A stretch of DNA of 64,000 nucleotides from Microbulbifer harenosus (GTDB taxonomy: Bacteria; Pseudomonadota; Gammaproteobacteria; Pseudomonadales; Cellvibrionaceae): NCBI RefSeq assembly GCF_005771435.1, contig NZ_VANI01000011.1, positions 186,001-250,000 of the forward strand, given 5' to 3'. The position numbers were made by a program, and so were the translations under genes. Position 1 is the stretch's first letter; each line of letters opens with the position of its first letter. Below are positions 59,213 through 64,000 of this stretch, piece by piece. The notes below the pieces were generated by a model. That model searched no databases. It was given only the letters and a program-made list of their open reading frames with translations, and was not told the DNA's origin.

Positions 59213-60001
59213 TCAGTTTTTGCTATCGGAGCCGCTGTGCTCTCCAATCGCGTAGCGGATGCCTCCGAGAATATGCTGCAGAAACAGTGGGTCCCGATAG
59301 CTCTCCCCGGTATGTCCGCCGGCGGTATAGAAAGCGCGCCCGCCGTCGTACTCGTGATACCAGGCGATGGGGTGATTCTCCCCGTTCTCTCCGCCCTCAT
59401 AGGTGGACTCGTCGAGCTTCATCAACACCCGGATATCCGGGTTCACGGATTTGAAGTTGTACCACTCGTCAAAGCGCCGCCAGCGGTTGCCCTCCAGTTC
59501 TGCCTGCAAAAAACCGGTGGCCGGGTGCTCGAAATCCACCACCACCTTCTCCGCCTCCTGCTGTTGCGGATGGTTGGCAAAATAGGCTCCCACCAGCTTG
59601 TTGTACCAGGGCCACTCGTATTCCGTATCCGTGGCGGCATGAATTCCCACAAAGCCGCCGCCGGAACGGATGTAGTGCTCGAAGGCCTTGCGCTGGCTGT
59701 TACTGAAAATATTGCCGGTGGTATTCAGAAACACCACCGCGTCATAGCCAGCCAGTGTGTCGCTGTTGAAGAGTGCCGCGTTCTCCGAGATGTCCACCGC
59801 TAGCCCTTCTTCCAGCCCTAATTCCAGCAGGGCTTTTTTGCCAACGATAATGGACTCATGGCGCCAGCCATTGGTTTTGGAAAAGACCAGGATTCGTTTT
59901 TCCGCCGCGGTTTCTGCGGCCTGCGCAAAGGCGGGTGACAGCAGAGCGCCGATGGCCAGGGCGACGGCAGAGGGGGAGAGCCATTTATTTTTATTCGGCA
60001 T
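59213..60001 (-). CDS. Exported ThuA-like domain protein
   Basis: A 262-residue protein with a signal peptide (AVALAIGALLSPAFAQA) and a ThuA-like glutamine-amidotransferase-fold domain (KRILVFSKTNGWRHESI, YDAVVFLNTTGNIF, GGGFVGIHAATDTEYEWPWY, HPIAWYHEYDGGRAFYTAGGH, LFLQHILGGIRYAIG). ThuA domains are linked to sugar use in many bacteria; the precise reaction is unknown. The ATG at 60001 with GAGGAAA upstream is chosen over the longer frame. The gene adjoins the peptidase remnant. Confidence 0.9.
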   Translation of the reverse strand: MPNKNKWLSPSAVALAIGALLSPAFAQAAETAAEKRILVFSKTNGWRHESIIVGKKALLELGLEEGLAVDISENAALFNSDTLAGYDAVVFLNTTGNIFSNSQRKAFEHYIRSGGGFVGIHAATDTEYEWPWYNKLVGAYFANHPQQQEAEKVVVDFEHPATGFLQAELEGNRWRRFDEWYNFKSVNPDIRVLMKLDESTYEGGENGENHPIAWYHEYDGGRAFYTAGGHTGESYRDPLFLQHILGGIRYAIGEHSGSDSKN

Positions 60002-60092
60002 TTTGGTTTCCTCGGGGCTTTCATTGCGTTCAGTAGCGCAGTCTCTCAGAATAGGGCCTTGAATTGAACATGCCTCGGGAGAAGAGTGCTTT

Positions 60093-60470
60093 GTGAGCCG
60101 TCGCCCGTTACAACGCTTCTGCTGGCTGGCCCTGGCCTGGTCTTCCCTGGGCCTGGCGGTGGCTGGCGCCGTCTTGCCTCTGCTGCCCACAACACCATTT
60201 CTGTTGCTGTCGGCCTGGGCTGCGGCTAAAGGTTCTCCGCGGCTGGCTCACTGGCTGGAGGAGCACCCCCGATTCGGACCGCTTCTGCACGCCTGGCGCA
60301 CCCAGGGGGCTGTACCTCTCTCGGCCAAGATAACGGCGTTGGGGTTGATGGTGTTTAGCTGGCTGACGCTCTTCTGGCTCGGAGCGGGCTGGATACTGCT
60401 GGCCATGCTCGGCCTGCTGTTTGCCACCGCGGGCACCTGGCTCGCAACCCGCCCGCTGCCGGGAGAGTGA
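60093..60470 (+). CDS. YbaN family (DUF454) membrane protein
   Basis: A 125-residue protein with three or four hydrophobic helices. GLAVAGAVLPLLPTTPFLLL followed by AWAAAKGSPRLAHWLEEHP is the DUF454 signature, with GAVPLSAKITALGLMVF after it. It starts with GTG at 60093 and has no known biochemical function. It is divergent from the thuA-like gene across 91 bp. Confidence 0.9.
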   Translation: MSRRPLQRFCWLALAWSSLGLAVAGAVLPLLPTTPFLLLSAWAAAKGSPRLAHWLEEHPRFGPLLHAWRTQGAVPLSAKITALGLMVFSWLTLFWLGAGWILLAMLGLLFATAGTWLATRPLPGE

Positions 60471-60571
60471 AGATCCCGCTCGTCCTTTACGATAATGTCA
60501 GGGGCCAATTAGGGCCTGAGTCACGGCTCCATTTAAACTTGCCAACTTGAAGGCAGAAGCCTTGAACAATC

Positions 60572-61429
60572 ATGTTTAAACAGTTGTCGACATTCATCTC
60601 TCGAATAGCCTCTTTACATCGACACAGGTTACTCAGCTATGGAGCCGGGGATGTGGTCGCTCCCATGGTGGCTTGGGGCCTGTACCTGATTGCCCTGACC
60701 TGCTACTGCCTGGTTTACAAGCAAGTCCTTTTGTCCAGCCCTGTCAACTGGGCGGTGGCCTGGGATACCCTGGGTTGGGCTTGCCGGGAATGGGGGGCGT
60801 GGTTGATTCTCACCCCTGTTGCGCTCAGATTCTTGCGATGCTACACCCATGCCGGTGACAAGTCGGTCGAGCCGTGGCTGGGGGTGGCTGTGCTGCTGAT
60901 TGTTGCCCTGCTGATCAGAATCAGTCTCGATCTGATGGCCAAGACAGGAGACGAAATCGCTAGTCTGGTCATTCTGTTTCCACGCTATCTGGTGGCGTCT
61001 TTGGTGGTGCTGCTGGTGTGGCGCTTCTACCTTTGCCCCAAGGCTGTCCGGCGGACTTCGACAACCCCGGACGCAAACGAGGCCACCGCATCGGAACAGT
61101 GCCCAGAGTCTATCCTGGTGAATAAAGGCAGCGGCCTAACTCTGCTGCCCATTAAACAGATCCAGTGGTTAAGCGCATCCGGCAACTATGTGGAAGTGCA
61201 TTGCGAAGAAGCGAGTTATCTGGTTCGTTCAACCATGCAGCAATTACAACGAAAGCTGCCGGCAGACAGCTTCCTGCGCATTCACCGCTCTTATATCGTC
61301 AATCGGGAGGCCATCAGCCAGATCACCGCGCGATCATCGGGAGGTGGCGAGGTTCTGTTGAACAACGGGAAAACACTGGCCCTGAGCAAGAAGTTCCGCC
61401 GGGAATTGCAGCAGTTCAAGCTTCAGTAA
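60572..61429 (+). CDS. Membrane-anchored LytTR-family transcriptional regulator
   Basis: A 285-residue protein. Four hydrophobic helices occupy residues about 28-155 ([60 protein letters not shown]), and a LytTR DNA-binding domain follows at about 185-283 ([48 protein letters not shown]). This membrane-LytTR layout senses a membrane signal without a separate kinase. It converges on the iorA-like gene with a 14-bp overlap, but need not regulate it. Confidence 0.92.
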   Translation: MFKQLSTFISRIASLHRHRLLSYGAGDVVAPMVAWGLYLIALTCYCLVYKQVLLSSPVNWAVAWDTLGWACREWGAWLILTPVALRFLRCYTHAGDKSVEPWLGVAVLLIVALLIRISLDLMAKTGDEIASLVILFPRYLVASLVVLLVWRFYLCPKAVRRTSTTPDANEATASEQCPESILVNKGSGLTLLPIKQIQWLSASGNYVEVHCEEASYLVRSTMQQLQRKLPADSFLRIHRSYIVNREAISQITARSSGGGEVLLNNGKTLALSKKFRRELQQFKLQ

Positions 61430-61898
61430 CGGGCTTTTCGGCATGCGTTTCCGCCGCCTGTCTGATGGCCTTTCGAATACGGGTATAGGTGCCACAACGG
61501 CAGATATTGGTCATGTTGTCGGAAATTTGCTGGTCCGTCGGCTGATTGATGCGCTCCAGCAGCGAAACTGCCGCCATGATCTGTCCGGCCTGGCAATAGC
61601 CGCACTGGGGGACGTCCTGATCCAGCCAGGCCTGTTGCACCGGATGTAACTGCCCTGTGGGCGCCAAGCCTTCGATGGTGCGGATCTGGCTGCCCTGCAA
61701 CTGCCCGACGGGTAACAGGCATGAGCGTACTGCGGTGCCGTTAATATGTACTGTACAGGCACCGCACTGACCTATGCCGCAGCCGAACTTACTGCCGGTC
61801 AAACGCAATTTTTCGCGAAGAAACCAGAGTAACGGCATCTCCTCTTCGCCCGGGCCCACTTCGACCTCTTGCTGGTTCACGGAAAAGTGAATGGCCAT
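61416..61898 (-). CDS. [2Fe-2S] subunit of a molybdenum hydroxylase (IorA-like)
   Basis: A 160-residue subunit with two [2Fe-2S] clusters: [21 protein letters not shown] without outer residues for the plant-type cluster, and CGYCQAGQI with [13 protein letters not shown] for the second. This is the IorA/CoxS-like pattern of isoquinoline 1-oxidoreductase-type enzymes that oxidise aldehydes or N-heterocycles. It lies 2 bp after the large subunit gene. Its 3' end overlaps the end of the LytTR gene by 14 bp on the opposite strand. Confidence 0.93.
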   Translation of the reverse strand: MAIHFSVNQQEVEVGPGEEEMPLLWFLREKLRLTGSKFGCGIGQCGACTVHINGTAVRSCLLPVGQLQGSQIRTIEGLAPTGQLHPVQQAWLDQDVPQCGYCQAGQIMAAVSLLERINQPTDQQISDNMTNICRCGTYTRIRKAIRQAAETHAEKPVTEA

Positions 61899-61900
61899 AG

Positions 61901-64000
61901 TTAAATCCTGATGTGCTCTGAAAATGGCATGCGGCGCAAACGCAGGCCGCTGGCGGCAAAAATGGCGTTGGCCAGGGCCGCCGGCGCGGGTGGGACGGGG
62001 GGCTCGCCCACACCAGTGGGTTCCCTGTCGCTTTCGATGATTTCTGTTTCTATCTCAAGTGGCGTTTCCCCCATACGCATCCAGCGCAACTGGCCGAAAT
62101 TGCGGGTCTGCACCCGGCTGTCTTCGATGACGGCTTCATTGAACAGTGCGGCATTCAAACCGTCGATAAACCCCCCTTCCATTTGCGCGCGGATATGGTT
62201 GGGGTTGACCGCAAAGCCGCAGTCAATAGCACCCCAGGCCTTTTGCAGGGAAAGCTGTTTGTTGTCATCCACATGCACCTGCAGCACAAAGGCCACATAG
62301 GTGCCGAAGGTAACGTGCCCGGCGATGCCCAGCCCTTCTCCCTTTTCCAGCTTCCGCCCCCAGCCCGCCATTTCGGCGGCGGAGCGGTAGCAACGGGCCA
62401 TACGCCCTGAGTCAAGGTGGTCGGCGGCCCAGTAATCAATGGGGTGGGCTTTGGCCGGTTCCATCAGGGCCAGCCGGAACGCCAGCGGGTCGGCAGCGGC
62501 CGCATGGGCCAGCTCATCCAGCATGGATTCAATGGCAAAGGCCTGCTGCATTTGTCTTGGCCCGCGCCAGGTTCCCAGGGGAAACGGCTCGTTTCCAGCC
62601 AGGCTTTCTATCCGGCAATCCCTGACCAGGTGTGCGGGAAAATTGTGGGATTCCGCCTCACCGGCGGTTTGCGCGTGGCGCATATGCCAGCCGTGAATCC
62701 GCCCCTGTTTCACGCCGGCGCGTATCTGCACAGCCGCCGCGGGAGCGAAGAAGTCCCGCTCCATATCGTTTTCACGGGTCCAGATCACCTGGACCGGCTG
62801 GCCGACTTTGTGGCTGAGCCAGATGGCCTCGCGCAGATAATCCGCCTCGCCTTTGCGGCCGAAGCCACCGCCCATGCGCTTGTTGATGACCTCCACCTTG
62901 AGGGCGTCTATGCCGGCGATCTCCTCCACCGCCAGTGCCGCCGCGTGGGGCCATTGGTGGCCCACCACTACGGTGGCGCTGTCCTTGCGCACGTCGGCGA
63001 TGCAATTGAGGGGCTCCATGCAGGCGTGGGCGAGAAAGGAGCGCTCATAGCAGTGTTCCAGGACTTTATCGGCCTGCTGCAACGCCCGCGTCACCTCGCC
63101 GTCGTCCCGCAGGTGTTTGCCCGGTTGATCGGACCGTGCCAGGGCCTTGAGGGTTTCCCTGTGCGCCTTTGAGTTCAATCCCGCGTATTGATGGGTATCT
63201 TTCCAGGTTGTTTTCAGTGCGTCTTTGCCCCGCATGGCGGCCCAGAAGCTGTCCGCGAGCACGGCGACACCGGCGGCGCGCAACTGGGTTTCTCCGTCGG
63301 GCCAATGGGGGCCACTTTCGTGTGGCATTTCCACAACCTGCCTGACGCCGGGCACCGCCAGCGCGGCCTTTTTGTCATAGCCGGCAATTTGTGCACCCAT
63401 AGCCGGAGCCCTGTCTATGGCCACCCGTAGGGCATTGGCATAATTTTCATCTATACCAAACAGAGGTGCGCCGGTGACGATGTCCCTGGCGTCGATGGCC
63501 GGCTGGTTTTTGCCCATGATATGAAACTGGGCGGGCTGCTTGAGCTTCAGCTTATTGGTATCCACCTGCCGGCGCGCGGCCTTTTCGGCCAGATCCCCGT
63601 AGCTGAATTTACGACCGGTGGGGGTGTCGATTATCTGACTCAGCCTGGCCGTCAGCCGCTCCGGGCTGCAATCCCACCGCTCCGCCGCCTCTTCTATCAT
63701 CATGCGTCTGATCGTCGCGCCGGCGGTGCGCAGGTAGGTCCAGTTGTTTTTCAGCGTCTGGCTGCCCCCTGTGCCTATTTGCGCGTGGTCGTAGACCAGG
63801 TCTCCCTTCCGGTTACGTGTCAGGTAGGTGGGCATATTGAGGTCGAAGCGGATCAGGGACCAGTCCAGATCCATTTCGTCTGCCAGTATCATCGGCCCCG
63901 CAGTGCGCATGAACTGCCCCATCTCCATAATGGGGGATTGCATGACAACGGAGTTGTCCCTATTGATGCTGACATACACACACCACTGGGGAGAGACCGG
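61901..64000 (-). CDS. Molybdopterin-binding subunit of an IorB-like hydroxylase (5' end outside window)
   Basis: The frame is open to the right edge, so the start is missing; 699 codons are visible. Residues show the IorB family pattern: [22 protein letters not shown] in part near the visible start, [16 protein letters not shown] for the molybdenum site, [17 protein letters not shown] and the ending [18 protein letters not shown] with the catalytic Glu. It is probably exported by Tat, since most IorB-like subunits are, but the signal region lies outside. The substrate is unknown; aldehydes or heterocycles are typical. It differs from XdhB in this window. Confidence 0.92.
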   Translation of the reverse strand, partial: PVSPQWCVYVSINRDNSVVMQSPIMEMGQFMRTAGPMILADEMDLDWSLIRFDLNMPTYLTRNRKGDLVYDHAQIGTGGSQTLKNNWTYLRTAGATIRRMMIEEAAERWDCSPERLTARLSQIIDTPTGRKFSYGDLAEKAARRQVDTNKLKLKQPAQFHIMGKNQPAIDARDIVTGAPLFGIDENYANALRVAIDRAPAMGAQIAGYDKKAALAVPGVRQVVEMPHESGPHWPDGETQLRAAGVAVLADSFWAAMRGKDALKTTWKDTHQYAGLNSKAHRETLKALARSDQPGKHLRDDGEVTRALQQADKVLEHCYERSFLAHACMEPLNCIADVRKDSATVVVGHQWPHAAALAVEEIAGIDALKVEVINKRMGGGFGRKGEADYLREAIWLSHKVGQPVQVIWTRENDMERDFFAPAAAVQIRAGVKQGRIHGWHMRHAQTAGEAESHNFPAHLVRDCRIESLAGNEPFPLGTWRGPRQMQQAFAIESMLDELAHAAAADPLAFRLALMEPAKAHPIDYWAADHLDSGRMARCYRSAAEMAGWGRKLEKGEGLGIAGHVTFGTYVAFVLQVHVDDNKQLSLQKAWGAIDCGFAVNPNHIRAQMEGGFIDGLNAALFNEAVIEDSRVQTRNFGQLRWMRMGETPLEIETEIIESDREPTGVGEPPVPPAPAALANAIFAASGLRLRRMPFSEHIRI

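Overview
The window looks like a piece of chromosome from a free-living, aerobic, GC-rich gammaproteobacterium, most plausibly a marine member of the Cellvibrionales (Microbulbifer-like). This rests on the order gltA | sdhCDAB-sucAB-lpd-sucCD, a secreted nuclease with a polyserine linker, c-type cytochrome-linked urate oxidation (PuuD), and the general style of the proteins. The genus is an inference. No tRNA, rRNA, CRISPR array, transposase, prophage or plasmid function was found; the window is mostly core and metabolic genes with a few accessory modules.

Layout. 1-4910 (+): deoxynucleoside catabolism, the end of deoA, then deoB, deoC and a two-domain ALDH16-like protein that has lost its catalytic residues. 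4918-6252 (-): secreted endonuclease I. 6446-14820 (-): purine breakdown, xdhA-xdhB-xdhC-uraD-uraH-guaD-puuD, with a divergent NCS2 purine permease at 15106-16425; together these take guanine, hypoxanthine or xanthine to S-allantoin. 16521-21135 (-): a hemerythrin-like protein followed by a redox cluster of an FAD/[2Fe-2S]/membrane fusion, an 11-haem-site cytochrome and a haem lipoprotein, with no assigned function. This is the best candidate for an undescribed system here.

21520-34953: the TCA block, with gltA facing away from sdhCDAB, sucA, sucB, lpd and sucCD across a 659-bp intergenic region. A 142-bp palindromic element lies between sucB and lpd, and terminator-like hairpins follow sdhB, lpd and sucD. 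35166-37077: an AT-richer accessory module of a DUF6795-type exported protein, a class 3 lipase with C-terminal hydrophobic segments and a 61-residue membrane protein. 37037-38813 (-): a YciI/DGPF protein and its ECF sigma factor. 38879-41058 (-): selD-mnmH for tRNA 2-selenouridine.

41250-49128: housekeeping and stress genes: catalase, GDPD, flavin reductase, a rubredoxin-rubredoxin-reductase fusion, beta-carbonic anhydrase, a small basic protein, a GNAT acetyltransferase and an SPFH/NfeD pair. 49494-54026 (+): a protein of unknown function, outer-membrane phospholipase A, a Nudix hydrolase and an Orn/Lys/Arg decarboxylase preceded by a perfect 16-bp palindrome. 54328-58926 (+): an iron-uptake operon (TonB-dependent siderophore receptor, two small membrane proteins, PepSY membrane protein). 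59031-64000: the remnant of an M23 peptidase, a ThuA-domain protein, YbaN, a membrane-anchored LytTR regulator, and an IorA/IorB-type molybdenum hydroxylase that runs off the right edge.

All coordinates come from reading the sequence and its translations. No database search, alignment or folding program was run, so family names rest on recognised motifs and start sites on visible Shine-Dalgarno (SD) sequences and gene overlaps.
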